64,000 bases of DNA from assembly GCA_045600845.1 (NCBI GenBank), contig JAZRYR010000051.1, positions 17,531 through 81,530 of the forward strand. Direction: 5' to 3'. This document shows positions 24,313 through 33,666 of this stretch, in pieces (within the stretch, counting starts at the first letter, position 1; the number at the start of each line of letters is the position of its first letter). The notes beneath the pieces are model-generated. The model had not been told where the DNA came from. It saw only the letters and a program-made list of their open reading frames with translations, and did no database searches. Position numbers and translations under genes: made by a program. This DNA is from RGIG5612 sp045600845. Its GTDB lineage: Bacteria; Bacillota; Clostridia; Lachnospirales; Lachnospiraceae.

Positions 24313-25323
24313 ATGGGTATTTTTACAGGAAAAACTTTAATGATTACTGGTGGAACAGGAAGTTTTGGTAATGCCGTATTGGAACGTTTTTTACAGACGG
24401 ATATTGGGGAAATCCGGATTTTCTCCCGAGATGAGAAAAAGCAGGATGACATGCGCCGCCTTTACAAAAATGACAAAATTAAATTTTATATTGGAGATGT
24501 CCGCGAAAAACAGAGCATTGTAAATGCAATTTCCGGCGTGGATTACATCTTCCATGCAGCCGCACTGAAACAGGTGCCAAGCTGCGAATTCTTCCCGATG
24601 GAAGCGGTAAAAACCAACGTCATCGGAACCAATAATGTTCTGGAGGCAGCGGTAGAAGCCGGTGTTAAGAAAATCGTGTGTCTTTCTACGGATAAGGCTG
24701 CTTATCCGATTAATGCCATGGGAACCTCCAAAGCTATGATGGAAAAAGTGATTATAGCAAAAGCAAGAACTCTTCCGGCAGATAAGACCGTGATCTGTGC
24801 GACTCGTTATGGAAACGTTATGTGCAGCAGAGGCAGCGTGATTCCACTGTTCATCGACCAGATTAAACAGGGACAGCCGATTACCATTACAAACCCGAAC
24901 ATGACCCGTTTCCTCATGAGTTTAGAAGAAGCGGTGGATTTGGTACTGTATGCTTTTGAGCATGCAAAATCAGGAGATTTGTTTATTAAGAAATCCCCTG
25001 CCAGCACCATTGGTGATCTGGCAACTGCCGTATGTGAGCTGTTTAACCCGGAAACCGAAGTGAAATATATCGGGATCCGCCATGGAGAGAAAATGTATGA
25101 AACCTTAATGACTGCAGAAGAATTTATTAAGGCGGAAGACATGGGGGATTATTTCCGTGTTCCGGTAGATGCAAGAGATTTGAATTACGATAAATATTTC
25201 GAAACCGGAGATATGAACATTCATCTGGACCAGAGCTACACTTCTGATAACACGGAGCGTCTGGATGTAGAAGGTATCAAAGAAAAACTTCTCGCATTGA
25301 AATACGTAAAGGATGAATTATAG
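24313..25323 (+). CDS. capE: UDP-GlcNAc 4,6-dehydratase/5-epimerase (CapE/WbjB-like)
   Basis: CapE starts UDP-L-FucNAc synthesis by dehydrating and C5-epimerising UDP-GlcNAc. The protein has 336 residues. The NAD loop is ITGGTGSFGNAV, followed by IFSRDEKKQDDMRR and the diagnostic FHAAALKQVPSCEFFP. The active-site stretch STDKAAYPINAMGTSK has Met where typical SDRs have the Tyr of Tyr-x3-Lys. I recall this as a CapE/PseB-group feature rather than a defect. The frame could open at a TTG at 24307, but the ATG at 24313 has GAGGAG eight bases upstream. It sits between capF and capG. Confidence 0.94.
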   Translation: MGIFTGKTLMITGGTGSFGNAVLERFLQTDIGEIRIFSRDEKKQDDMRRLYKNDKIKFYIGDVREKQSIVNAISGVDYIFHAAALKQVPSCEFFPMEAVKTNVIGTNNVLEAAVEAGVKKIVCLSTDKAAYPINAMGTSKAMMEKVIIAKARTLPADKTVICATRYGNVMCSRGSVIPLFIDQIKQGQPITITNPNMTRFLMSLEEAVDLVLYAFEHAKSGDLFIKKSPASTIGDLATAVCELFNPETEVKYIGIRHGEKMYETLMTAEEFIKAEDMGDYFRVPVDARDLNYDKYFETGDMNIHLDQSYTSDNTERLDVEGIKEKLLALKYVKDEL

Positions 25324-25362
25324 AAAAAATTGTTCCGCAAAGGAACCGACATGAGGTGCCCT

Positions 25363-26496
25363 ATGAGAAAGTTAAAATTAATGACCATTGTAGGTACGAG
25401 ACCGGAAATCATCCGTTTGGCGGAGATCATTAAGGCCTGCGATAAATATTTTGACCATAGTCTGGTTCATACCGGACAGAATTATGATTATAAATTGAAC
25501 CAGATTTTCTTTGAAGATCTGGAGCTGCGGGAACCGGATTATTATCTGGAAGTTGCAGGAGGTACTGGCACCTTAGGCGATACTATGGGAGCCATTATTG
25601 CGAAAAGCTATAACCTGATGGCAGAAGTAAAACCGGATGCGGTTCTGGTATTAGGAGATACCAATTCTGCTTTAAGTGCGATTTCTGCAAAGCGTCTGAA
25701 AATTCCGATTTTCCATATGGAAGCCGGAAACCGTTGCTGGGATTGGAATGTTTCTGAAATGATCAACCGCAAGATTGTGGATCATATCGCTGACATTAAT
25801 ATGCCTTATACCGAAAATTCCAGACGCTATCTGCTGGAAGAAGGTGTTGATGGAAAGACTGTTTTCGTAACCGGTTCTCCTATGAGAGAACTTCTGGAAA
25901 AATATAAAGACCGCATCGATGCAAGCAAGGCTTTAGAAGAACTCGATGTGGAACCTGGAAAATATATTCTGGTTTCTGCCCACAGAGAAGAGAATATCGA
26001 TCTGGAAGAAAACTTCTATTCCCTGATGAATGCTTTAAACGATGTAGCAAAACAGTATCAGATGCCGGTTATTTATTCGACTCATCCAAGAAGCCGGAAG
26101 TTTATCGAGAAGAGAAACTTTAAATTCCATCCGTTGGTTCGGACCATGGAACCGTTCGGATTCTTTGACTACAACAAGCTTCAGAAAAATGCTTTCTGCG
26201 TACTTTCGGATTCCGGAACTTTATCGGAAGAAAGCGCGATGTGCCGCTTTCCTGGCGTCTTGATCCGTACCTCAACGGAACGGCCGGAAGCTTTAGACCT
26301 GGGCAGTGTGGTTTTAGGAGGAATCGACACGGAAAACATAGAGCAAGCTATCGAACTGGCAGTCAGCATTAGCAAAGATGGAGACAACTTTGAACTCAAT
26401 GCAGATTACTCCCAGTTAAATGTATCCCTGAAGGTTGTAAAAACCATTCAAAGCTACACGGACATTGTAAACAGAACTGTTTGGCTTAAAAAATGA
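25363..26496 (+). CDS. capG: UDP-N-acetylglucosamine 2-epimerase family (CapG/WbjD-like)
   Basis: This non-hydrolysing 2-epimerase is the last step to UDP-L-FucNAc. It has 377 residues from the chosen start. LKLMTIVGTRPEIIRL is the family N-terminus, with HTGQNYDY, VLVLGDTNSALSA, HMEAGNRCWD, SAHREENID and LSDSGTLSEES following in order. The ATG at 25363 fits relatives best and has GAGGTG upstream; the ATG at 25351 with AAAGGAA is an alternative. The stop overlaps the next glycosyltransferase start by four bases, which links FucNAc synthesis to its probable transferase. Confidence 0.94.
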   Translation: MRKLKLMTIVGTRPEIIRLAEIIKACDKYFDHSLVHTGQNYDYKLNQIFFEDLELREPDYYLEVAGGTGTLGDTMGAIIAKSYNLMAEVKPDAVLVLGDTNSALSAISAKRLKIPIFHMEAGNRCWDWNVSEMINRKIVDHIADINMPYTENSRRYLLEEGVDGKTVFVTGSPMRELLEKYKDRIDASKALEELDVEPGKYILVSAHREENIDLEENFYSLMNALNDVAKQYQMPVIYSTHPRSRKFIEKRNFKFHPLVRTMEPFGFFDYNKLQKNAFCVLSDSGTLSEESAMCRFPGVLIRTSTERPEALDLGSVVLGGIDTENIEQAIELAVSISKDGDNFELNADYSQLNVSLKVVKTIQSYTDIVNRTVWLKK

Positions 26497-27707
26497 AAAT
26501 ATTAGTGGTATGCCAGCATTACTGGCCGGAAAATTTCAGAATCAACGATCTGGTGGATGGCTTTATCGAAAGAGGACATGAAGTAGATGTCCTTTGTGGT
26601 CAGCCCAATTATCCTGCCGGTCAGTTTTTTGAGGGCTACGATTCTCATTCGGTAAAAGAAGAACAGCATGGGAAAGTACGGGTATACCGCACCTTTGAAA
26701 TAAAAAGAGGAAATAACAGTAACATCCGGATTTTCCTGAATTACATTACCTTCCCGATTGCAAGCCTGTTTCGGGTCGGAAAACTGAAAAAGAAAGCCTA
26801 TGATCGGGTGTTTATTTATCAGCTTTCCCCGGTAATGATGGGTATTGCAGGACAGAAACTGGCCAAGAAAAAGCATATTCCGTGCATTATGTATGTGTTG
26901 GATATCTGGCCACAGAATCTGTATTCCGTTATCAATTTTAAAAATAGATTCATCCGGAAGATGCTTTATAAAGAGGCTATGTGGAATTACCGTCAGCCGG
27001 ACCAGCTCATTACCGTGTCCAATAAGATGAAGCAGTACTTCATGGAAAAACTGAACCGTACGGAAGATCAGGTAACGTTCATTCCACAGTGTCCGGAAAA
27101 ACTGTACGAGCAGAGAATGGAAGACGAAGAACTGAACCGTCGTTTTGGCAGTAGTTTTAATATCGTTTATACGGGCAATATTTCCCCCGCTCAGGACATC
27201 GATACGATTGTATCGGCTGCAGAGAAATGCGCCGATGCTGGCATGAAAGATGTGAAGTTCCTGATTGTAGGCGATGGTATGAGCCGGAACTATTTCGAGG
27301 AGCAGGTTGCAAAGAACAGCCTGACGGAATCTTTCTGCTTTGAAGGGTTTCATCCAATGGAAGATATTCCGAAGTATACGGCCATTGCAGACGCTCTGTT
27401 AGGTACTTTAAAATCGGAAGGGTTGGAGGATTTTTCCATTCCGGCGAAAGTGATGAGCTATTTGGCAGCAGGAAGACCTCTTCTTCTGGCTATGGAAGGA
27501 GAACCGGAAGCTATCGTAAAAGAGGCGGATTGTGGTTACGCTTCCAAACCGGGCGATGCAGAAGGCTTGTTTGAAAACATCTGCAAGCTGTATCACATGA
27601 CAAAAATGGACAGAGACCTTCTCGGGGAACATGCTTTCCGCTATCAGCAGGAGCATTTTGAACGTGACAAAAATATAGATAAAATGCTGGAGGTTATCTG
27701 CAGGTGA
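26493..27707 (+). CDS. Family 4 glycosyltransferase (WbuB-like), probable FucNAc transferase
   Basis: The protein has 404 residues and a GT-B fold. It opens with ILVVCQHYWPENFRINDL, the WbuB-type start, and has YVLDIWPQNLYSV in the N-terminal domain. The C-terminal nucleotide-sugar domain shows IVYTGNISPAQDIDT, FCFEGFHPMEDIP and SYLAAGRPLLLAMEGEPEAIV; Glu in GEPEAI is the usual donor-binding residue. WbuB relatives in capsule and O-antigen loci add FucNAc, and this gene overlaps capG by four bases. FucNAc transfer is therefore the favoured but unproven function. It is a cytosolic or peripheral membrane protein. Confidence 0.9.
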   Translation: MKILVVCQHYWPENFRINDLVDGFIERGHEVDVLCGQPNYPAGQFFEGYDSHSVKEEQHGKVRVYRTFEIKRGNNSNIRIFLNYITFPIASLFRVGKLKKKAYDRVFIYQLSPVMMGIAGQKLAKKKHIPCIMYVLDIWPQNLYSVINFKNRFIRKMLYKEAMWNYRQPDQLITVSNKMKQYFMEKLNRTEDQVTFIPQCPEKLYEQRMEDEELNRRFGSSFNIVYTGNISPAQDIDTIVSAAEKCADAGMKDVKFLIVGDGMSRNYFEEQVAKNSLTESFCFEGFHPMEDIPKYTAIADALLGTLKSEGLEDFSIPAKVMSYLAAGRPLLLAMEGEPEAIVKEADCGYASKPGDAEGLFENICKLYHMTKMDRDLLGEHAFRYQQEHFERDKNIDKMLEVICR

Positions 27708-28420
27708 AAAAACTGGTAATCATTCCTGCTTATAATGAAGAAAATACGATCCTTGGCGTAGTAAAAGATATTACAGACCATGCGCCGGATTACGATTATG
27801 TAGTCATCAATGATGGCTCTAGTGATGGTACTAAAAAAGTATGCGAAGAAAATGGAATCCATTTTCTGGACCTGGCCAGCAACTTAGGCATCGGAGGAGC
27901 GGTGCAGACCGGATATAAGTATGCATGGTTGGAAGGCTATGATGTAGCGGTGCAGATTGATGGAGACGGCCAACATAAAGCCGAACATCTTAAAGACCTG
28001 GAAGAAGCCTTGAATATTAACGGAGAAAATCCGGAAAAGGCAGATATGGTAATCGGCTCCCGCTTTATTGATAAAAAAGGTTTTCAATCTACGGGCCTGA
28101 GAAGATTCGGAATTCGATATATGACCTGGCTGATCCGGCTTCTGACGAAACAGACCATAACGGACCCTTCTTCCGGTATGAGAATGGTAAACCAGAAAAT
28201 TATTAAAATCTTTGCAGAACATTATTCCTGGGAATTCCCGGAGCCGGAGACCAACGCCTATGTTTTGAAGCGGGGGGTAAAGGTAAAGGAAATACCGGTG
28301 GAAATGAGGGAACGTCAGGGAGGAACCTCTTCTTTGGCACGGCCTTTAAAAGCACTCTTTTACATGATTAAGGTCAGCGAAGGAATTCTGATGGAAACGA
28401 TGGGAGGAAGAAAAGAATGA
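27704..28420 (+). CDS. Family 2 glycosyltransferase (dolichol-phosphate mannose synthase-like)
   Basis: The protein has 238 residues. VIIPAYNEENTILGVV, YVVINDGSSDGT, NLGIGGAVQTGYKYA and QIDGDGQH give a complete GT2 motif set of the DPM1/GtrB type, with DPSSGMRM later. It has no membrane helices of its own, and the next gene encodes a small DUF2304 membrane protein, the common partner of such enzymes. It begins with GTG at 27704, overlapping the previous TGA by three bases. The likely product is a polyprenyl-phosphate sugar for outside use. Confidence 0.93.
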   Translation: MKKLVIIPAYNEENTILGVVKDITDHAPDYDYVVINDGSSDGTKKVCEENGIHFLDLASNLGIGGAVQTGYKYAWLEGYDVAVQIDGDGQHKAEHLKDLEEALNINGENPEKADMVIGSRFIDKKGFQSTGLRRFGIRYMTWLIRLLTKQTITDPSSGMRMVNQKIIKIFAEHYSWEFPEPETNAYVLKRGVKVKEIPVEMRERQGGTSSLARPLKALFYMIKVSEGILMETMGGRKE

Positions 28421-28770
28421 CCCTTAAAATACAGATTGTAATTATAGCGATAGCTCTTCTGGCAATTGTCATGACTTTTGTATTCATCAAAAAAGGGAAA
28501 CTGGGTCTGAAGATCATTATGCCTTGGCTTATTGTTTTTCTTCTGGTTCTTATTTTCGCCCTGATACCGAAATTTATGAATTGGGCAGCTGGGGTCATCG
28601 GAATTTATGACCCGGTAAACATGGTCTTCTTCCTGGCGATTATTTTCCTGTCCTTTGTTATTTACGGGCTGACCATGTCCCTTTATGCAACGAAAAAACA
28701 GACGAGAGATATTATCCAGAAAATGGCTTATCTGGAAGAAAAGATAAAACAGAAATCCGATGTGGAATAA
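28417..28770 (+). CDS. DUF2304 family small membrane protein
   Basis: The protein has 117 residues with three hydrophobic segments (about 5-23, 33-51 and 67-86) and a charged coiled tail, AYLEEKIKQK. Size, topology and position right after a DPM-like GT2 fit DUF2304. The start overlaps the preceding stop by four bases (ATGA). It may anchor the GT2 or help move polyprenyl-phosphate sugar across the membrane; that role is inferred from repeated co-occurrence, not demonstrated here. Confidence 0.85.
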   Translation: MTLKIQIVIIAIALLAIVMTFVFIKKGKLGLKIIMPWLIVFLLVLIFALIPKFMNWAAGVIGIYDPVNMVFFLAIIFLSFVIYGLTMSLYATKKQTRDIIQKMAYLEEKIKQKSDVE

Positions 28771-30535
28771 CGAAACAAAAAAAGGAGTATTCTTTAATTT
28801 CATATTGTCCCTTATTATGACTGCGGTATTCTTTACGATCGTCGGAATTTTCTACCGTTTTACTTACGGTGTAATTGACGACCCGTTCATCGAAACCATG
28901 CTCAGCGGAGCATATACCGGTGTCACGGATGCCAATGTGGTTTATATTAAATATCCGTTGGCTTTCCTGTTGACTGTTTTATATTCCATAAACGGGGCTG
29001 TGAACTGGCATTTCTATTTTCTGGTAGGATGCTTTGTCCTTTGCGTATTGCTGGTCAACTTCCGGATCTGTTCAAATGTCCGGAAAGTACTCAACAAGAT
29101 CCTTTTCATGATTTTGTTTCAGTTAATGTTCCTGCTGTGTCTGGCAAAGCTGTTTACTACCGCCCATTATTCGATGTGTGCAGCTGTTTTGACAGGAACG
29201 GCCATCTTTTATTTCCTGACCATAAAATATGAATCTACAAAGTGGAATCTGGCTCTGAATTATATTGTCAGTCTTTTGCTTTTATATCTGGGATATTGCC
29301 TGAGAGCAAGAACCATGTTCATGCTGATGCCGATTGCTTTTGTGGCTTTCCTTTATAAATTTTTTAAAGAGAAACCCGCTTTCCAAAAGAAAAATCTCAT
29401 CCGATGGCTTCTTTTCCCAATTATTCTTTTTCTGGGAGTCGGTGCCATTGAACTGGTCCATAATTCCGCATATCAGAGTGACAGATGGAAAGCCTTTCTG
29501 AAATTTAATGATGCAAGAACCACGCTTTATGATTTCTATGGAATGCCGGATTATGAAGGAAACGAAGCATTTTATGATTCCATAGGAGTGGAAAAAGAAA
29601 GAGTATTTATGTATAAAGACCGGTATTATCTGGAATTTACGGATGGTTGTGAAGAAGATATGCTGGAAAAAATTGCAGATTATGCAGTGGCAAGGACCAA
29701 TGAAAAAATACCTCAGATGGAACGTCTGAGACTGTCCATAAAAGCATTAAGGGAAAATCTTTCAAAGAAAACCTATCAGCCGATGAACTGGATTGCAACC
29801 GGACTGATGGTTGCCTTGCTGATCTGTTCCCTTATTTTTAAGAGAATGCGGGCTGCGGTCATGATTTTGTTATGTAAGCTGGCAGCGTTGATTCCATGGA
29901 TTTACATGATTTACATGGGAAAGCCGGTTGCCAGGGTAACCAGTGGAATCTGGCTTGCGGAAATTTTGTTCCTTTTAGGAATGATGATTGATAATGCAGG
30001 ACCGGTCACCGAGATTGTCTGTGGATACCGGCGGACTTCCGTATTAAAGAAAGGAATCAAGATCACGGTCGCAGCGTTGATGGCAGGAGCCCTGGTTTAT
30101 GGAATCATTTCTTATTACCCATCGGTGAATCAATCGGTAGACCGCATTCTGCAATCGGCTTCGGTTCGTGACCAGCTGCAGGATTGGTGCAGGGAACGGA
30201 TCGAGAACCTGTATATTATGGAATCGGATGTCATTAATCTGGGATTTAACTATAAAACTATGAACGGTGAGTTCCTGAATTTCTATTATCCCGGAGGATG
30301 GCCGAGTAAAATGCCACAGGCGAAGGATGATATCTGGGCAAGATACGGAATTGATTCCATAGAAAAAGCAATCATCGATAATGAACATGTATTTCTGATT
30401 GCTTTTGCAGATAAGGACATGACTTACTGGACGGATTTTTACAGATTGTCTTATTCAACGGCAAATCTTCAAAAAAAAGATACGATAGAATTTGATGGCA
30501 TGGAATTTGCCATTTATCAAATGCAGGGGAAATAA
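28760..30535 (+). CDS. Polytopic membrane protein, GT-C-like
   Basis: The protein has 591 residues with about 11 membrane helices and a soluble C-terminal region of some 110 residues. The first extracytoplasmic loop reads GVIDDPFIETMLSG, placing an acidic pair where GT-C glycosyltransferases bind polyprenyl-phosphate donors. YCLRARTMFML later in the loops may bind phosphate. The start overlaps the DUF2304 gene by 11 bases. Following a DPM-like GT2 plus DUF2304, it could be the matching transferase of a GtrA/GtrB/GtrC-like set. No named family is recognised with certainty. Confidence 0.75.
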   Translation: MWNNETKKGVFFNFILSLIMTAVFFTIVGIFYRFTYGVIDDPFIETMLSGAYTGVTDANVVYIKYPLAFLLTVLYSINGAVNWHFYFLVGCFVLCVLLVNFRICSNVRKVLNKILFMILFQLMFLLCLAKLFTTAHYSMCAAVLTGTAIFYFLTIKYESTKWNLALNYIVSLLLLYLGYCLRARTMFMLMPIAFVAFLYKFFKEKPAFQKKNLIRWLLFPIILFLGVGAIELVHNSAYQSDRWKAFLKFNDARTTLYDFYGMPDYEGNEAFYDSIGVEKERVFMYKDRYYLEFTDGCEEDMLEKIADYAVARTNEKIPQMERLRLSIKALRENLSKKTYQPMNWIATGLMVALLICSLIFKRMRAAVMILLCKLAALIPWIYMIYMGKPVARVTSGIWLAEILFLLGMMIDNAGPVTEIVCGYRRTSVLKKGIKITVAALMAGALVYGIISYYPSVNQSVDRILQSASVRDQLQDWCRERIENLYIMESDVINLGFNYKTMNGEFLNFYYPGGWPSKMPQAKDDIWARYGIDSIEKAIIDNEHVFLIAFADKDMTYWTDFYRLSYSTANLQKKDTIEFDGMEFAIYQMQGK

Positions 30536-30536
30536 T

Positions 30537-32411
30537 ATGAGACTTTTTATTTTTATCAGCCTAATTCTTATTGTACAGACCATCGGATATTGCGCGTTCT
30601 TTAAAAAGCGTTTTGAGGAATGCATCCCTCTGGCTGTTTTTACATCCATCCTGTTACTTTATATCACCGGTCTTCTTGCACGGTTAAGAACCGGTGTGGT
30701 TATTGTAATAGGAGTATCCTTTATTCTGTTCCTGATCGGTCTGACCAAATGTATCCTGAAAAGGCAGCTGAAAGAACTGATAAGCAATACCTTTACTTTT
30801 GGGTTCGTGGTATTTGTTCTCTCTCTGGCGTTTATTTATTACATGACTGCAGAAAGATTACTTTCCGGCTTTGATGAGTTTACGCATTGGGGGCTTACTG
30901 TCAAAAATTACCTTTGCTTTGATGGATTTGCAAATGTCGCCGGAAGCACCACTCACGGTGCCGGATATCAGCCGGGAATTTCCCTATTCTGCTACTTGTT
31001 TACTGCCCTTAGGGGTTATATGAACGAGTGCGATGTTCTTCAGGCGATGAACATTTATGTTATTGCTCTGATGCTTCCGGTCTTCCGGAAAATTACTTGG
31101 AAACGTTTTGTTTTCGGAATCTTTTTAATTCCGTTGATTTATGCGGTACCGTGGCTGTTTAGCCCGGCAATTATTCCGTTTAATACGTTATATGTAGATT
31201 GCGCTATGGCCGCAACTTTTGCTTATCTTTTGTTCCAGTATTTTACTCACGAACAGGAAAAGTTTAACTATTATGCGATGATGCTTGGCAGTGCCGTAAT
31301 CATTCTGATAAAACCGGGCAGTGAATTCTTTGCCTTAATGATTCTTGGCATCGTTCTTCTGGATGTCCTTTTCTTCCGCAGAAAAGAGTTTGGTGCGATG
31401 TGGAAAGAAAAAGCAGGCGGATTATTCCCGATTCTTTATGTTGTTGTTTCGGCAGCGTCGTATCTGTCCTGGAAAATCTTCACCGGAATGAACCACATGC
31501 TGCAGGTATTTGATTATATTGAAGTTACGGAAGAAAATGCAGCTGCTTCTGCAGATATTTCCGGAAACTTCTTTCAGGCGATTTTTTCCATACCGGAAAA
31601 AATGCCGGTGAAAATTTCTTACTTTATGTGGGTGATTGTTTTTGCGGTAGCAGGAGCAGTCGTAGTTCTTTTGTCAAAAGGCGGCAAAGAGCGGGCAAGA
31701 AGCATCTTTTATTCGATTTTAGTTATTTTGGGTTATGCAGCTTATGCTGGCGCCTTACTGTTCATGTATGTTTATATGTTTACCGATTATGAAGGTATCA
31801 ATCTGGCCTCCATGGACCGTTATCTGTGTACCTATATTTTAGGCGCAGTAATTTTCTTCGCCTTTATGATCATTTATAAGATCATCTGCCGGTTCGGAGG
31901 CTTCGGAAATGTGCTCATTCTGATTCCGATTGCGGCGGTTCTGATTTTTGTTCCGTGGAAGAAGTTATCGGAAGATCTGATTACTCCTCAGGAGACGATT
32001 GAAAAAACAAAAGCAAAGAGAATGGAATATGAGAATGTAGAAAAAATCCCTCAGAAACTGGATTACACGAAAGATCGTGTTTATTTCATCTGCCAGGACA
32101 GCAACGGCTATGAGTATCAGGTTTCCTATTATCTGGCAACGCCGGTGTCTCTTTCCTATGATTATGAAATGGGATGGAGCCTGGGTTCTCCTTATAGTGA
32201 AAAAGATGTTTGGACATTAGATTTTTCTGCGGAAGATTGGGAAAATGCCTTGATCGATGGTGGTTATACCTATGTTTATGTGTATAACGCAGATAAACAA
32301 TTCCGTAGCCGTTATGGTGGTTTATTTGAAAATCCTGCAGCCATCAGTGACAATACTTGTTACAAAGTTGATAGGAATCAGGGAAAGATTCAATTAAAGA
32401 GAGCTTTTTAA
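30537..32411 (+). CDS. Polytopic membrane protein, GT-C-like or Wzy-like
   Basis: The protein has 624 residues with about 13 membrane helices and a C-terminal soluble tail of about 130 residues. The first large loop contains SGFDEFTHWGLTVKN, again with acidic residues at a GT-C-like position, followed by GAGYQPGISLFCYLF. A longer frame opens upstream at 30492, inside the previous gene, but AGGGGA and the previous stop favour 30537. The locus has Wzx but no obvious Wzy, so this or the preceding protein may be the polymerase. The choice between polymerase and side-chain transferase cannot be made from the sequence. Confidence 0.72.
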   Translation: MRLFIFISLILIVQTIGYCAFFKKRFEECIPLAVFTSILLLYITGLLARLRTGVVIVIGVSFILFLIGLTKCILKRQLKELISNTFTFGFVVFVLSLAFIYYMTAERLLSGFDEFTHWGLTVKNYLCFDGFANVAGSTTHGAGYQPGISLFCYLFTALRGYMNECDVLQAMNIYVIALMLPVFRKITWKRFVFGIFLIPLIYAVPWLFSPAIIPFNTLYVDCAMAATFAYLLFQYFTHEQEKFNYYAMMLGSAVIILIKPGSEFFALMILGIVLLDVLFFRRKEFGAMWKEKAGGLFPILYVVVSAASYLSWKIFTGMNHMLQVFDYIEVTEENAAASADISGNFFQAIFSIPEKMPVKISYFMWVIVFAVAGAVVVLLSKGGKERARSIFYSILVILGYAAYAGALLFMYVYMFTDYEGINLASMDRYLCTYILGAVIFFAFMIIYKIICRFGGFGNVLILIPIAAVLIFVPWKKLSEDLITPQETIEKTKAKRMEYENVEKIPQKLDYTKDRVYFICQDSNGYEYQVSYYLATPVSLSYDYEMGWSLGSPYSEKDVWTLDFSAEDWENALIDGGYTYVYVYNADKQFRSRYGGLFENPAAISDNTCYKVDRNQGKIQLKRAF

Positions 32412-32427
32412 ATAAAAGAGTATTTTT

Positions 32428-33666
32428 ATGGAGAAAACAGACCATACTGTAAAAAAGAATATTGTATGGAATTCCGTCGGAACTTTTGTCATGTTTTTCT
32501 GCCAGTGGCTCATGATGGTTCTGGTAGTTCGACTTTCCGGCTATTCCGATTCCGGGATTTTGTCCTTGTCTATTTCCTGTGGCAATGTATTTCTGATCAT
32601 TGCCGCTTTCGGAGCAAAAACTTACCAGGTTTCGGATGTTTCCGGAAAATATCAGGCAGGACATTATTACGGAGCAAAAATTCTGACCATAATCCTGACG
32701 GTTCTTGTGGCAATCGTTTGGGTTTTGGTTTCCCCGTATGAATTCGTTGAGAGAACCTCCATTCTTCTTTATGCCCTTTACATTATGGTTTATTCCTATT
32801 CGGATGCACTTTATGGGGAACTACAGAAAAAATGGCGACTGGATAAGGCCGGAATCTCTATGTGCATAAGAAATATTGCAGCTCTGGTAGCTTTTTGTCT
32901 CCTTATCGGGTTTACAAAAAATATCCGGATTGCCTTAATTCTCATGCTGGTGGTTTCTTTGGCCGTTTTATTTGGCTATGATCTGCCACAGACGAAGCAG
33001 ATTGTGGATATCCGGCCGGATTTCTCCGGAAAGATGGCATGGAAACTTCTGAGAGAGTGTTTTCCGTATGCCATTTACACATTCCTGCATACCTTGGTCC
33101 TTACAGCTCCAAAACTGGCGGTAAGAGGCTATTTTGATAAAGATATTTTAGGGATTTATTCTGCAGTAATGGCACCGGTTACCGTGCTTCAGGTAGTGGC
33201 AACGTTTGTGATCAATCCGTTATCCACGTTACTGGCAGTCCACTTGAATGATAGAAAAATAAAAGAATTGGCGAAGATTATGGTGAAGTGCCTGCTGATG
33301 CTGGCCGCTTTTCTGGTTCTGGGCATTTTAGCAGCTATTTTCCTTGGCAAGTTCGGATTGCGGATTCTCTATGGGGAAAGTATTGTTGAATACAGTTACC
33401 TTCTCGTTCCGATGGTTTTCATTTCCATTTTAACTGCCCTAACGATTCTCCTGGGAAATCTGGCGATTGTGTTAAGGGACCATCTTGGAGCGAATTTAAG
33501 TGGTATTTTAGGCCTGGTGGTATCGGTTCTGTGTAGCATTCTTCTGGTGCCGGCCTATGGCATGACAGGAGCGAATACCGCCTTTATCCTTGGGTTGGCA
33601 GCTCAGGACATTATTCTTTTGATTTTTATTGTATTTCGGCTGCGAAAGAGAGGTCACGCAGAATGA
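32428..33666 (+). CDS. Wzx-type polysaccharide flippase
   Basis: The protein has 412 residues and about 12 membrane helices, matching the MOP-superfamily polysaccharide exporters. It starts KKNIVWNSVGTFVMFFCQWL, a typical Wzx N-terminus with conserved Asn and Gly, and has VLQVVATFVINPLSTLLA in the second half. It moves undecaprenyl-linked repeat units to the outer leaflet. The stop overlaps the next gene by four bases. A Wzx in this position argues for a Wzx/Wzy-type pathway rather than an ABC-exporter route. Confidence 0.88.
   Translation: MEKTDHTVKKNIVWNSVGTFVMFFCQWLMMVLVVRLSGYSDSGILSLSISCGNVFLIIAAFGAKTYQVSDVSGKYQAGHYYGAKILTIILTVLVAIVWVLVSPYEFVERTSILLYALYIMVYSYSDALYGELQKKWRLDKAGISMCIRNIAALVAFCLLIGFTKNIRIALILMLVVSLAVLFGYDLPQTKQIVDIRPDFSGKMAWKLLRECFPYAIYTFLHTLVLTAPKLAVRGYFDKDILGIYSAVMAPVTVLQVVATFVINPLSTLLAVHLNDRKIKELAKIMVKCLLMLAAFLVLGILAAIFLGKFGLRILYGESIVEYSYLLVPMVFISILTALTILLGNLAIVLRDHLGANLSGILGLVVSVLCSILLVPAYGMTGANTAFILGLAAQDIILLIFIVFRLRKRGHAE

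Noticed and set aside
26502..27353. Minus-strand 283-codon open frame inside the WbuB-like gene
   Set aside because: Antisense to conserved GT-B motifs; composition is typical of reverse-strand noise.
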